DNA from: Corynebacterium halotolerans
GTDB taxonomy: Bacteria; Actinomycetota; Actinomycetes; Mycobacteriales; Mycobacteriaceae
Direction of reading: 5' to 3'
NCBI RefSeq assembly: GCF_001056295.1
Contig: NZ_JVMD01000019.1
Coordinates: 1-47,401 of the forward strand
DNA length: 47,401 nucleotides
Shown: in pieces, positions 32,571 to 41,349 of the stretch
How the letters are laid out: every line of letters begins with the position of its first letter
How positions within the stretch are numbered: position 1 is the stretch's first letter
Position numbers and translations under genes: made by a program
The notes under the pieces: generated by a model
Database searches by the model: none
The model's input: the letters and a program-made list of their open reading frames with translations, nothing else
What the model was told of the DNA's origin: nothing

Positions 32571-33503
32571 CTACTGCTTGACGGAGAACATCGCGGAGAT
32601 GGCGCGGGCGGCGATGTTGATGATCGCGATGATGAGCACCAGCGTCAGCGCGGCACCCCACATCCTGTCGAACGCGGCGCCCGTGTTGCCCGTCTTGTAC
32701 ATGTCGAGCATGAACAGGGGCAGCGAGGACTGCGACTGGCCGAACGGGTTCCACGTGATGATTCGCGAGGTCGCGACCAGGATCAGCATGGGCGCCGACT
32801 CGCCCATGACGCGGGCGATGGCGAGCATGATGCCGGTGACGATGCCGGGCAGGGCCGTCGGCAGCACGATCTTGGCGATGGTCTTCCACTTGGGGACGCC
32901 CAGCGCGTAGGAGGCCTCGCGCAGGTCGGCGGGGACGACGCGCAGCATCTCCTCGGTGTTGCGGATGACGATGGGCAGCATCAGCAGCACCAGGGCCAGC
33001 GACACGGCGAAGCCGGAGCGGTTCATGCCGAACATGACCACCCACATCGAGTAGATGAACAGCGACGCGACGATGGACGGCACGCCGGAGAGGATGTCGA
33101 CCATGAACGTCGTGGTCTTGCCCAGGCGGGAGTCGCCCGCGTACTCGACCAGGTAGATGGCCACGAAGATGCCGAAGGGCACCGTGATGAGCGAGGTGAC
33201 CACGGCCTGGACGAGGGTGCCGATGATGGCGTGGGCGACGCCGCCGGCATCCGAGCCGGCCGTCACGCCGAGCTGCGACTTGGTCCACCAATCGAGGGAC
33301 ATGACCACGGGCAACCCGCGGGCGACGACCTCGTAGAGCACCCAGCCCAGCGGGATGAGCGCCAGCGCCATGCAGGTCGTGATGAGGACCGTCGCGATGT
33401 TGTCGCCGAGCTTGCGGGAGCCCTTGATCGGGGTGAACGCCGACTCGGTCGTCGGGACCCTGGCGCCGGGGTCGTCGATGAGGGCCTGATTGTCGATTGC
33501 CAT
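32571..33503 (-). CDS. pstA: Phosphate transporter permease PstA
   Basis: This 310-residue permease has six predicted helices (first about 33-57) and the binding-protein-dependent transport motif EMLRVVPADLREASYALGVPKWK (partial), the EAA loop that contacts PstB. The segment GVPSIVASLFIYSMWV is typical of PstA. It starts 10 bases after the pstC stop with GGGGACA before the ATG. The first 25 residues are a polar cytoplasmic tail. Confidence 0.95.
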   Translation of the reverse strand: MAIDNQALIDDPGARVPTTESAFTPIKGSRKLGDNIATVLITTCMALALIPLGWVLYEVVARGLPVVMSLDWWTKSQLGVTAGSDAGGVAHAIIGTLVQAVVTSLITVPFGIFVAIYLVEYAGDSRLGKTTTFMVDILSGVPSIVASLFIYSMWVVMFGMNRSGFAVSLALVLLMLPIVIRNTEEMLRVVPADLREASYALGVPKWKTIAKIVLPTALPGIVTGIMLAIARVMGESAPMLILVATSRIITWNPFGQSQSSLPLFMLDMYKTGNTGAAFDRMWGAALTLVLIIAIINIAARAISAMFSVKQ

Positions 33504-33513
33504 TGTCTGTCCC

Positions 33514-34569
33514 CTACTTCTTGGCGATGATTCGGGCGGCGGAGTTGACCACGAAGGTCAGGAAGAACAGGACCAGTCCGGCGGACATGTACGCGCCCGC
33601 CTTGAGGTCGTCGTTGAACTCCGGGGCCGCGTTGGCGATCGCGGTGGCGAAGGTGGTGCCGCCGTCGAAGAACGAGCCGCGGAACGCCGCGGACGGGGAG
33701 ATGACCAGGTACAGGGCCATCGTCTCGCCGAGCGCGCGGCCGAGGCCGAGCATCGAGCCGGAGATGTAGCCGGACTTGCCGAAGGGCAGGACGGCGAGGC
33801 GGACGGTCTCCCACCGGGTCGCGCCGAGGGCCAGCGACGCCTCGATGTGCCCGCGCGGGGTCTGCACGAACACCTCTCGGGTGGTCGCCGCGATGACCGG
33901 GAGGATCATGATGGCCAGCACCACGCCACCGGTGAAGAGGTTGCGGCCGGTCTCGAACGCCGGCGAATTGTCGTACGTCGCGAACAGGAAGATGCCGCTG
34001 AGGTTCTTCGCGCCCCAGTTGTAGAAGCCCCCCAGCGCCGGGCCGAGGGCCATGAAGCCCCACAGGCCGTAGACGATCGAGGGGACCGCGGCGAGCAGGT
34101 CCACCAGGTAGCCGAGGGGCTTGACCGCCTTCTTCGGCGCGTAGCTGGTCAGGAAGATGGCGATGCCCAGGGCAACGGGCATGGCGATGAGCAGCGCCAG
34201 CACCGACACCGCGACGGTCACCAGGAACAGGTTCGGGATGCCGAAGTACATCGCCGACGTGTCGTTCAGGTTCCACCGGTCGTCATACGTCAGGAAGTTC
34301 GCCTCGTTGTTTCTCATCGAGGGAATCGAACGCAGGAGCAGGAAGATCGCGATCGCGATGATCGACGCGGTGACGAGCGACGCCGCACCGACGGACAGGG
34401 TCCGGAAGATCCGGTCGCCGGGTCGGACGACTCCCTTCGCCACGTCGGGCTCGGCGCCCCCGGGCTCGCCGCCCGGTCCGAGGCGCTGGGCGCCGGTGGC
34501 GAATCCCCCGTCGTGCGGGGCATGCTCGGCCATCGACGGATCTCCCGTGGCAGGAGTGGATGATGTCAT
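33514..34569 (-). CDS. pstC: Phosphate transporter permease PstC
   Basis: This 351-residue permease carries a long hydrophilic N-terminus (about 50 residues, with Gly/Pro-rich composition), a first helix at about 60-82, and five further helices. PstC motifs include VPSIVYGLWGFMALGP and the EAA loop HIEASLALGATRWETVR. AGGAA precedes the ATG at 34569; the internal ATG at residue 13 is possible. It is separated from pstS by 165 bases holding a strong hairpin. Confidence 0.95.
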   Translation of the reverse strand: MTSSTPATGDPSMAEHAPHDGGFATGAQRLGPGGEPGGAEPDVAKGVVRPGDRIFRTLSVGAASLVTASIIAIAIFLLLRSIPSMRNNEANFLTYDDRWNLNDTSAMYFGIPNLFLVTVAVSVLALLIAMPVALGIAIFLTSYAPKKAVKPLGYLVDLLAAVPSIVYGLWGFMALGPALGGFYNWGAKNLSGIFLFATYDNSPAFETGRNLFTGGVVLAIMILPVIAATTREVFVQTPRGHIEASLALGATRWETVRLAVLPFGKSGYISGSMLGLGRALGETMALYLVISPSAAFRGSFFDGGTTFATAIANAAPEFNDDLKAGAYMSAGLVLFFLTFVVNSAARIIAKK

Positions 34570-34691
34570 TGAGTTTCCTTGGCTGGTGAGCTGTGGGGTG
34601 TAACTGCCCTGGACGCACCACGGGCCGACGGGCCCCTCACCTCCCCGCCGGGGAAGATTCGGGCCAGTCGGCCGCGGTGTCGCAGTGGGTT

Positions 34692-34722
34692 GCGGTCACC
34701 GGCCGGGTCGGCCGGTCACCGC
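34692..34722 (-). terminator. Intercistronic hairpin between pstS and pstC
   Basis: GCGGTCACCGGCC and GGCCGGTCACCGC form a 13-bp stem with one mismatch and a five-base loop, 12 bases past the pstS stop. No T-run follows, so it probably raises pstS over pstCAB by partial termination or by protecting the pstS 3' end. Confidence 0.6.
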
Positions 34723-34734
34723 GGTCGAACCGTC

Positions 34735-35793
34735 TTACTTGATGGCGTCGACGGCGTCGGAGAGCTTCTGCTTGAACTCGCCCTGGACCGGGATGTAGCC
34801 CAGGTCCTCGAGCTCCTTGGTCTGCCCCTTCTCCAGGACGGTCTTGAAGAAGCTCTTGACCAGGTCGCGGGTGCCCTCGTCGTAGCCCGCGGAGCAGACG
34901 ATCTCGTAGGTGGTCAGGACGAGCGGGTAGGCGCCCGCCTCGTCCATGCCGAACAGGGCGTCGGAGTCGACGACCATGTCGTTGCCCTCGGACTTGAACT
35001 TGACCTTGTCCAGCGCGGCGCCGACGGTGTCGGCGGTGAGCTCGACCGGGCCGTGGCCGAAGTCCATCTTGGCGACGCCCAGCTCCTTGTCCTTGGCGAA
35101 GCCGGCCTCGACGTAGGTGATGGCGCCCGGGATCTGGGCGACCTGGTCGACGACGCCGGCGGAGCCGTTGGCGCCCTGGCCGTGGGCGGTCGGGAAGGAC
35201 TTGGAGGCCTTGTGCTTCCAGTCCTCCGGGGCGGCGGAGGACAGGAACTTCATGAAGTTGTCGGTGGTGCCCGACTCCTCGGAGCGGTAGACGACCGAGA
35301 TGTCGGTGTCCGGGAGGTCCACGCCCTTGTTCAGCTCGGCGATGGCCGGGTCGTTCCACTTGGTGATCTGGCCGTCGAAGATCTTGGCGGTAACCGACGG
35401 GGACAGGGCCACGTCGACGCCCTTGAGGTTGTAGGCGATGGCGACGGGGCCGATGACCATGGGCAGGTGCCAGGCGTCGTTGCCGCCGCAGCGCTCCTTG
35501 GCCTTCTCGATCTGGTCGTCCTTCAGCGGCGAGTCCGAGCCGGCGAAGGCGACGGTCTTGGCGAGGAACTGCGACTGGCCCGAACCGGAGCCGGTGGCGT
35601 TGTAGGACAGGGTCGAGCCGGACGAGTTCGACTCGAAGAGGGTGGCGAACAGATCCATCGCGCGCTGCTGCGAGGTGGCCCCCTCGCCCTGCAGCTCGCT
35701 GTTGGAGCCGCCCTCCGGGCAGGCGGAAAGGGTGAGGCCGGCGACGGCGGTGAGGCCGAGGATGGCGGCGCGGCGGCGGTTGTTCTTCAGCAC
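34735..35793 (-). CDS. pstS: Phosphate-binding lipoprotein PstS
   Basis: This 352-residue lipoprotein captures phosphate outside the membrane. The signal peptide ends in the lipobox LSAC with lipidated Cys25. The mature part has the phosphate-binding stretches GEGATSQQ, SGSGQSQF, RSEESGTT and GQGANGSAG. The GTG start at 35793 has GGAGGA six bases before it; the longer in-frame reading adds a non-signal extension. It is the first gene of pstSCAB, with a PHO box about 175 bases upstream. Confidence 0.95.
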   Translation of the reverse strand: MLKNNRRRAAILGLTAVAGLTLSACPEGGSNSELQGEGATSQQRAMDLFATLFESNSSGSTLSYNATGSGSGQSQFLAKTVAFAGSDSPLKDDQIEKAKERCGGNDAWHLPMVIGPVAIAYNLKGVDVALSPSVTAKIFDGQITKWNDPAIAELNKGVDLPDTDISVVYRSEESGTTDNFMKFLSSAAPEDWKHKASKSFPTAHGQGANGSAGVVDQVAQIPGAITYVEAGFAKDKELGVAKMDFGHGPVELTADTVGAALDKVKFKSEGNDMVVDSDALFGMDEAGAYPLVLTTYEIVCSAGYDEGTRDLVKSFFKTVLEKGQTKELEDLGYIPVQGEFKQKLSDAVDAIK

Positions 35794-35966
35794 GGGTGTT
35801 CCTCCGGGAGAATTCTCGCTTGCGGGCGTGGCGCCCGACTGGGCTGTCGTATCGAACGGCGGCGGCCCGCCCATGAGACGGCGGGCCACACTCGAACGTC
35901 GAAGTCCGGTCGGACCTCGCTGGTTGAAAAACGTATCGGCCGTTGGTTGCCGGATCCCGTGCAGAA

Positions 35967-35988
35967 GGTGAACGAGAGGTGAACGAGA
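35967..35988. promoter_or_regulatory. PHO box (11-bp direct repeat) upstream of pstS
   Basis: Two exact copies of GGTGAACGAGA lie head to tail; on the pstS strand this reads GTTCACC twice at 11-base spacing, the layout of the actinobacterial PhoP/RegX3 box. It lies 174 bases before the pstS start. A possible -10 TACGTT lies about 30 bases downstream. Confidence 0.75.
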
Positions 35989-36021
35989 AGAGTACTTCCT
36001 CTCACCTTCCCGAGATGATCC

Positions 36022-36906
36022 TCACATTCCGTACATCACGTCGCGGCGGGTCACGTCGAACCCCGTTCGCTCATACGTCCGTACGGCGGGGACGTTGTCG
36101 CCCTCCACGTAGAGGATCACCCGGTCCGCGCCGCGGTCCCGCAGGTGCCGCATCCCCGCGCGCGTCAGCCAGCCCCCGATGCCCCGCCCGCGGGCGGCGC
36201 CCGCCAGGCCGATGACGTACACCTCCCCGACGCCGCCGCCGTGCCACTTCGTCCAGTGGAAGCCGAGGATCTCGCCGCCGTCCTCATCGACGGCGAACAG
36301 CACGCCCGCCGGGTCGAACCACTCGACGTCGCGGCCGCGCCGCAGCTGCGCCAGATCCCATCCGCCCTGCTCCGGGTGCCAGTCGAAGGCCCCGTTGTTG
36401 ACGGCCAGCCACGCCTCGTCGACGGCCCCCTCCCCCATCCGGGCACGCGCGGTCGGCAAGTCCTCCAGCCGGATCCCCTCCGGCGCGTCCTCGTCGCAGA
36501 GCCCCGAAACGGCCTCGCCCGCGGCGGTCATCTGCAGCAGTTCCCGCACCACCCGGCGGCCGGTGGCCGCCGCCAGCTCCCCCGCGCCGGGGACGTCGCC
36601 GTGGGCCCACACGGGCAGCCGCTTTCCGACGAGCCCGTCGACCGCGTCGAGCAGCGCCCGCCCCGCGCCACGGCGGCGGAAATCGGCCGACACCGCGAGT
36701 TCGGCGGAATCGTCGGCCACGCCGGCCAATCCGATCAGCGTCCCGTCGTCAAGCACGCGCAGGTGCCGGTGACCGGCCGCGGGGTCGGACAGGCCCCGGA
36801 CGAACGCCTCGCCGAAGGGCTCCACGCCGTCGGCCGACTCGATGGCCGCGAGCAGCGCGCGGGCCTCGGCGGGATCGGGCGCGCCTTCTTCGATGCGGAA
36901 CGTCAC
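36022..36906 (-). CDS. mshD: Mycothiol synthase
   Basis: This 294-residue enzyme acetylates Cys-GlcN-Ins to give mycothiol, the main thiol of actinobacteria. It contains two GNAT domains: the N-terminal one (about 1-140, with SADFRRRGAGRALL) and the catalytic C-terminal one (about 150-294, with VYVIGLAGAARGRGIGGWL for acetyl-CoA). The GTG at 36906 overlaps the stop of the glnR-like gene (GTGA). A copy of GCTTGACGACGG encodes LDDG within the N-domain (36743-36754). The order regulator-mshD near pst/pho genes matches M. tuberculosis Rv0818-Rv0819. Confidence 0.93.
   Translation of the reverse strand: MTFRIEEGAPDPAEARALLAAIESADGVEPFGEAFVRGLSDPAAGHRHLRVLDDGTLIGLAGVADDSAELAVSADFRRRGAGRALLDAVDGLVGKRLPVWAHGDVPGAGELAAATGRRVVRELLQMTAAGEAVSGLCDEDAPEGIRLEDLPTARARMGEGAVDEAWLAVNNGAFDWHPEQGGWDLAQLRRGRDVEWFDPAGVLFAVDEDGGEILGFHWTKWHGGGVGEVYVIGLAGAARGRGIGGWLTRAGMRHLRDRGADRVILYVEGDNVPAVRTYERTGFDVTRRDVMYGM
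36743..36754 (-). repeat. Repeated word GCTTGACGACGG, copy 4
   Basis: Exact copy on the minus strand inside mshD, coding Leu-Asp-Asp-Gly with a CTT codon. Confidence 0.7.
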
Positions 36907-37589
36907 TGCTGGTCCTCCTCGGGTTCGATGGCCTTGTAGCCGACGTTGCGGACCGTCGCGATGAGCCCCTCGTGCCGGTGGCCGAGCTTGGCCCGCAGAC
37001 GGCGGACGTGGACGTCGACGGTGCGGGTGCCCCCGTAGTAGTCGTAGCCCCACACGTCCTGCAGCAGCTGCTCGCGCGTGTAGACGCGGCCGGCGTTGCG
37101 GGTGAGGAAGCGCAGCAGCTCGAACTCCTTGAACGTCAGGTCCATGGGCGTGCCGTTGAGCCGGGCGGTGTACGTGTGCTCGTCGACCTCCAGATCGCCG
37201 AGGGTGAGCACGGGGCTCTCCTCCGGCTCGGTCACCGGCACCGGCCGGCGGGACAGCAGCAGGCGCAGGCGCGCGTCGATCTCCGCCGGGGTGGCGCCGG
37301 GCAGCAGGAAATCGTCGACGGCCCAGGAACCGTCGATGGCGATGAGCGCGGTGTCGGCGGCCAGGACCGCGACCGGCAGGTCCGGATTGGCGCCGGCGAT
37401 GTGGCGGCACAGTTCGCGGGCGGCCAGGAGGTTCGGGCCGGTGGCGTCGATGATGGCGACGGTGACGTCCTCCAGCAGCGTCGCCGACGCCTCCGTGGCG
37501 GGCAGCCGGATTATGTCGTGGTTCAGCAGCCCGATGTTGGGCACGCGCTCGCGGACCTGGGGGTCGTTGCTGACGATGGCCAGGCGCAC
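36903..37589 (-). CDS. GlnR-like atypical OmpR-family regulator
   Basis: This 228-residue protein has a receiver-like domain (about 1-115) and a winged-helix DNA-binding domain (about 130-220, with LTFKEFELLRFLTRNAGRVYTREQLL and TVDVHVRRLRAKLG, an OmpR/PhoB type). The receiver keeps Asp48 but lacks most of the acidic pocket and the usual Lys, as in the orphan GlnR regulators that act without phosphorylation. No sensor kinase is adjacent. It starts with GTG at 37589 and is coupled to mshD. Its M. tuberculosis counterpart is Rv0818; its targets here are unknown, since corynebacterial nitrogen control uses AmtR. Confidence 0.9.
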   Translation of the reverse strand: MRLAIVSNDPQVRERVPNIGLLNHDIIRLPATEASATLLEDVTVAIIDATGPNLLAARELCRHIAGANPDLPVAVLAADTALIAIDGSWAVDDFLLPGATPAEIDARLRLLLSRRPVPVTEPEESPVLTLGDLEVDEHTYTARLNGTPMDLTFKEFELLRFLTRNAGRVYTREQLLQDVWGYDYYGGTRTVDVHVRRLRAKLGHRHEGLIATVRNVGYKAIEPEEDQQ

Positions 37590-37647
37590 GGGAGCACACT
37601 CCGATTCTCGGGGGTTCGTTTACCACGCTTATCTTAACGGTCGCGCA

Positions 37648-37676
37648 TTCTCGCGCGGGCGCACATGCGGTACTAA
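37648..37676 (+). promoter_or_regulatory. Promoter of leaderless lmeA
   Basis: TTCTCG (37648-37653) and TACTAA (37671-37676) are 17 bases apart; the GTG start of lmeA is six bases after the -10. Confidence 0.55.
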
Positions 37677-37682
37677 TGGGGG

Positions 37683-38522
37683 GTGAGCATTTCTCGCCCG
37701 GTCAAACGCATTTCCGCCGCCGTCGGCGCCGTCGCGCTGCTGGCCGTCGGCGCCGATTTCGGTTTGGCCATCCACGCGGAACGCAACCTGGCCAACCGGA
37801 TCCGCCAGGAAATGAACCTGCCCGCGGACCCCTACGTCAGCCTGGGCGGCGCGGCCTACGCCTCCTCCTTCTTCACCGGCAAGTGGAGCTCGATCCAGGT
37901 GCGCGCCCGCGACCTCGAGATCGAGGGCTTCGGCCTGGTGTCCGTCGAGTCCGGCGCGGTCGACGTCGAAGTGCCCAAGTCCTCGGTGTGGACGGGCGAC
38001 TTCGCCGACGGCTTCACCAAGCGCTACCACACGAAACTGCAGCTCGATGGACTGTCGCTGGGCCGGCAGTTCGGCTTCACGGATCTGGCCATCCAGAACC
38101 TCGAGGACGTCTCCCCGGCCGGAGGCTGGGAGACCGAGGCCATTTTCAAGGCCACGCCGAAGGGCTGGTCGGCGCCGGCGGAGGTCGCCGTCAAGCTCCG
38201 CATCGTCCGCGGCGACGCGCATTTCACGCCGATCGAGGTCATCTCGGGGCCGGAGGGCCCCGACTCGGACAAGGTGGTGAAGGGCCGCGAGCTTTCCGAC
38301 GACGCCAAGGCGGCGATCATGCCCGCCTTCGAACTGGAATTGACCGGCGCGGAGCTGCCGCTGCGGCAGCGGCCCACCCGCATCTTCGTGTCCGGCGGGT
38401 CCATCTTCATCGAGGGCGACGAGCTGTACCGCACCGTGTCCCCCGAGGATTTCCTGCCGGTGGCCACGCCCGACCCCGAACTCGGCGGGGAGACCGACCG
38501 GGGCGGCCGCCCTTCGCAGTAG
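37683..38522 (+). CDS. lmeA: LmeA-like DUF2993 envelope protein
   Basis: This 279-residue protein has an N-terminal hydrophobic segment (about 10-31) acting as signal or anchor, then a DUF2993 domain. M. tuberculosis Rv0817c/LmeA, in the same gene order, is a phospholipid-binding periplasmic protein supporting mannan elongation of lipomannan. Segments such as VRARDLEIEGFGLVSVESG and HFTPIEVISG are typical of the domain. The GTG start has no ribosome site and a -10 six bases upstream. The functional name rests on order and domain. Confidence 0.82.
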   Translation: MSISRPVKRISAAVGAVALLAVGADFGLAIHAERNLANRIRQEMNLPADPYVSLGGAAYASSFFTGKWSSIQVRARDLEIEGFGLVSVESGAVDVEVPKSSVWTGDFADGFTKRYHTKLQLDGLSLGRQFGFTDLAIQNLEDVSPAGGWETEAIFKATPKGWSAPAEVAVKLRIVRGDAHFTPIEVISGPEGPDSDKVVKGRELSDDAKAAIMPAFELELTGAELPLRQRPTRIFVSGGSIFIEGDELYRTVSPEDFLPVATPDPELGGETDRGGRPSQ

Positions 38523-38525
38523 TCT
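38520..38525 (+). promoter_or_regulatory. -10 box of the nitrobindin-like gene
   Basis: TAGTCT overlaps the lmeA stop codon and lies seven bases before the ATG at 38533, so this gene can be read from its own leaderless transcript. Confidence 0.45.
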
Positions 38526-38532
38526 CGGGGGC

Positions 38533-39183
38533 ATGGACGACACCAACGAGAACACGGGCGACGTTCCCCGCCGCCTCGACGGCAACGAGGCGATCGACCG
38601 CGCCGCGCAGCAGTCGGAAACCACCGGCGGGCGCAACATCGCGGACCTCCCGGGCCTGCCGATCGCGGAGGACACCGCGAACCTGCGCCACGGCCCCAAC
38701 CTGCACGACGGCCTGCTGGCCCTGCTCCCGCTGGTCGGCGTGTGGCGCGGCGAAGGCCAGGCGGACACCGTGGTCGACGGCCAGTACCGCTTCGGCCAGC
38801 AGATCATCTTCAGCCACGACGGCGAGAACTACCTCAGCTACGAGTCGCGGTTCTGGAAGATCGACGACGACGACAACGTCATCGGCCCCGACCTGCGCGA
38901 GACCGGTTTCTGGCGCATCAACGAGGACGACGAGATCGAGTTCCTGTGCACCCACTCGACCGGCGTGGTGGAGATCTACTACGGCAAGCCGGTCACCGAG
39001 CGCGCGTGGGAGGTGCAGGCCGCCTCGACCATGGTCACCGCGACCGGCCCGGCGTCGCTGGGCCCGGGCAAGCGCCTGTACGGCCTGATGCCGAACAACG
39101 ACCTCGGGTGGGTCGACGAGCGCCTGCGCGGCGACGACTTCTTCCCCCGCATGTCCGCCCAGCTGAAGCGCTGGGCCGGATAG
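38533..39183 (+). CDS. Nitrobindin-like FABP-fold protein
   Basis: This 216-residue protein has the nitrobindin/Rv0813c-type beta barrel with the GVWRGEGQ motif (about 69-76). In heme-binding nitrobindins a C-terminal His is the iron ligand; here the corresponding segment reads FFPRMSAQLKRW, with Arg where I expect His, so heme binding is doubtful. The first 55 residues are an acidic, probably disordered extension. It follows lmeA with ten bases between. The ligand is unknown. Confidence 0.85.
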   Translation: MDDTNENTGDVPRRLDGNEAIDRAAQQSETTGGRNIADLPGLPIAEDTANLRHGPNLHDGLLALLPLVGVWRGEGQADTVVDGQYRFGQQIIFSHDGENYLSYESRFWKIDDDDNVIGPDLRETGFWRINEDDEIEFLCTHSTGVVEIYYGKPVTERAWEVQAASTMVTATGPASLGPGKRLYGLMPNNDLGWVDERLRGDDFFPRMSAQLKRWAG

Positions 39184-39186
39184 CGG

Positions 39187-40068
39187 TCAGCGCGCGAGCG
39201 CTTCCTCGCAGAGCTCCCTGAACTCGGCTTCCGCTGCGGCGCCGGGCGAGGGGAGCTCTTCGCCGTCCAGGGAGGTCACGCGCACCGCGATGCGCACGGA
39301 GGACACCAGCCACACGGCGTCGGCGGTGCGCAGGTCCTCGGGCGTGAGCTGCGCGGGCACGCACTCCCAGCCCCGTTCGGCGGCGAGGTCGAACAGCGCG
39401 GCCTGGGTGGTGCCGGGCAGGACGCCCTCGCCCGGGTTGGGGGTGAGCAGCCGGCGGCCGCGCACCAGGACGAGCGTCGACGTCGGCCCCTCGAGCAGGT
39501 TGCCCTCGGCGGAGGTGAAGATGACGTCGTCGAAACCGTGCTCCTTGGCGTGGCGCAGGGCCGCCATGTTCGCGGCGTAGGACAGCGTCTTGGCGCCGAT
39601 CAGCGCCCACGGCGCGCGGTTGCCCAGGTCGAGTTCGAAGCCGCGCTCGGCGAGCATGGCGCGGACGCCGCGCTCGCGGGCCTCGCCGCCGGTGGCCGGG
39701 GTGATCATGATGTAGCCGGTCGGCCGGCCGGTCGATTCGCGGCCGCGGGAGTAGACCCACCGCATCGCGGCGTCGCGGCCCGGGGCGGCGGCGTTCCATT
39801 CGCCGACGGCCAGGCGCGACGCCTCGCGCCACCGGCCCAGGTCCGGGGCGGGCAGCTGCAGCATGTCGGCGGAGGACAGGAAGCGGTTCTCGTGCCGGGC
39901 GACGTTGCAGGCGTGGCCGTCCCTGACCAGCAGCGTTTCGAAGACCCCGTCGCCGCGCACGGCGCCGAGGTCATCCGGGTAGAGGAAGGGCGAGGACGCG
40001 TCGGAGACACGCGGGGCGCCCTCCGAGAGGACGTCGACGAGGATGATGTCGGGATGCGGGGCCGTCAT
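39187..40068 (-). CDS. pabC: Class IV aminotransferase, PabC-like
   Basis: This 293-residue PLP enzyme resembles aminodeoxychorismate lyase, which releases 4-aminobenzoate for folate. Conserved class IV features are RGDGVFETLLV (about 38-48), the PLP lysine in IGAKTLSYAANM, and FTSAEGNLLEGPTSTLVLV with VLPGTTQAAL. The ATG at 40068 has AGCTTA/TAAGCT (-10, 40076-40081) seven bases upstream, a leaderless start; an in-frame ATG twelve codons further is not needed. Branched-chain aminotransferase is an alternative. Convergent with the nitrobindin gene, three bases apart, and divergent from ygfZ, with which it shares a short promoter region. Confidence 0.86.
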   Translation of the reverse strand: MTAPHPDIILVDVLSEGAPRVSDASSPFLYPDDLGAVRGDGVFETLLVRDGHACNVARHENRFLSSADMLQLPAPDLGRWREASRLAVGEWNAAAPGRDAAMRWVYSRGRESTGRPTGYIMITPATGGEARERGVRAMLAERGFELDLGNRAPWALIGAKTLSYAANMAALRHAKEHGFDDVIFTSAEGNLLEGPTSTLVLVRGRRLLTPNPGEGVLPGTTQAALFDLAAERGWECVPAQLTPEDLRTADAVWLVSSVRIAVRVTSLDGEELPSPGAAAEAEFRELCEEALAR

Positions 40069-40102
40069 GCCCCATAGCTTATTCGCCGGGGGTCGCGTTA
40101 CC

Positions 40103-41215
40103 ATGGCGGGCGTGACCTTCGATGAGTTCAGTCCGATCGTCCATCACGTTCCCGGGGCGGTCGCCGTCCCGGAGGGCGATCCCGGCGGGCGGGCGGGCGT
40201 CGCGTGGCATTACGGCTCGCCCCTGGTCGAACAGCGGGCGATCGCCGGAGCGGCGGCGCTCGTGGATCGTTCCCACCGCCGGGTGCTGCGGATTTCCGGC
40301 CCGGATCGGCTGGACTGGCTGAACACCCTCTTTTCCCAGAAGCTCGACGATGCGCCCGCCGGCTACGCGGCGGAGGCCCTCGACCTGGATCCCCAGGGCC
40401 GCGTGCTCCATCACATGGGCGTGGCGGTGCTCGGCGATTCGGTGCTTCTCGACGTCTCGCCGCTCGGCGCGGAGTCGCTGCACCGTTTCCTGACCATGAT
40501 GATCTTCCGCTCCGACGTCGTCGTCGAGCACGCGGACCTGGCCATCCTCTCGGTCGTCGGCCCCGATGCCGGCGACGTGCTCGCGGCGGCCGATCTGCCC
40601 GATCCCGGGGCCGGCGCGGTGGCCGTCGCGGGCGACGGAACCCCGGTGCGCGGCGCCGAGTGGCCGGCGTCCGGCGCCCGGGACGTGTTCGTCCCCCGCG
40701 ATGGCCTGGTGGGCGCATGGGACCGCCTCGCCGCCGCCGGCGCGAAGCCCACGGGGCTGATGGCGTGGGAGGCCGAGCGCGTGACGTCGCTGCGCCCCGA
40801 ACCGGGCCTGGACATCGACGAGAAGATGATCCCCCACGAGTCGCCGGCGTGGATCGGCCCCGCCGTCCACCTGGACAAGGGCTGCTACCGGGGCCAGGAA
40901 ACCGTCTCGCGCGTCCACAACCTCGGTCGCCCGCCCCGCACGCTCGTGCTGCTGCACGTCGACGGGTCGGATTCGGAGCTGCCCGAGCCCGGCGACCCGG
41001 TGGTGGCGGGCAAGCGGACCGTCGGCCGCGTGGGCACCGTCGTGGAGCACCACGAATACGGGCCGATCGCGTTGGCCCTGGTCAAGCGTTCCTCCCAGGA
41101 AGGCGTCGAGCTCACGGCCCGCGGCGTCGCGGTCGCCGTGGATCCCGCCACGGTGGACAGGGATGAATCGGTGCGCCCGGGGCGGGCCGCCGTCGACAAG
41201 CTCCGGGGGCGCTGA
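40103..41215 (+). CDS. ygfZ: YgfZ/GcvT-like folate-binding protein
   Basis: This 370-residue tetrahydrofolate-dependent protein helps iron-sulfur cluster assembly. The GcvT-like fold is seen throughout, and the YgfZ signature KGCYRGQE with its conserved Cys is at about residues 260-267. The ATG at 40103 may not be used: TACCAT (40099-40104) lies seven bases before an in-frame GTG at 40112, which would give a leaderless start of 367 residues. The gene is divergent from pabC-like and precedes the DUF3073 gene. M. tuberculosis Rv0811c occupies the same position. Confidence 0.9.
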   Translation: MAGVTFDEFSPIVHHVPGAVAVPEGDPGGRAGVAWHYGSPLVEQRAIAGAAALVDRSHRRVLRISGPDRLDWLNTLFSQKLDDAPAGYAAEALDLDPQGRVLHHMGVAVLGDSVLLDVSPLGAESLHRFLTMMIFRSDVVVEHADLAILSVVGPDAGDVLAAADLPDPGAGAVAVAGDGTPVRGAEWPASGARDVFVPRDGLVGAWDRLAAAGAKPTGLMAWEAERVTSLRPEPGLDIDEKMIPHESPAWIGPAVHLDKGCYRGQETVSRVHNLGRPPRTLVLLHVDGSDSELPEPGDPVVAGKRTVGRVGTVVEHHEYGPIALALVKRSSQEGVELTARGVAVAVDPATVDRDESVRPGRAAVDKLRGR

Positions 41216-41343
41216 GACCGCGACACGTGCGAAAATTCCTCTTGCTCAACTAAAGCGCAGGTCACGTACCTGAATCGCCCCCGTGGGCGACCCGCGTGGC
41301 GCGGCATGTCGGGTGGGCGTCAACGTCGCGTCGGCAGATGGGC

Positions 41344-41349
41344 TATGGT
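41344..41349 (+). promoter_or_regulatory. -10 box for the DUF3073 gene
   Basis: TATGGT would start transcription about 78 bases before the ATG; unlike its neighbours this gene has a normal leader and ribosome site. Confidence 0.4.
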
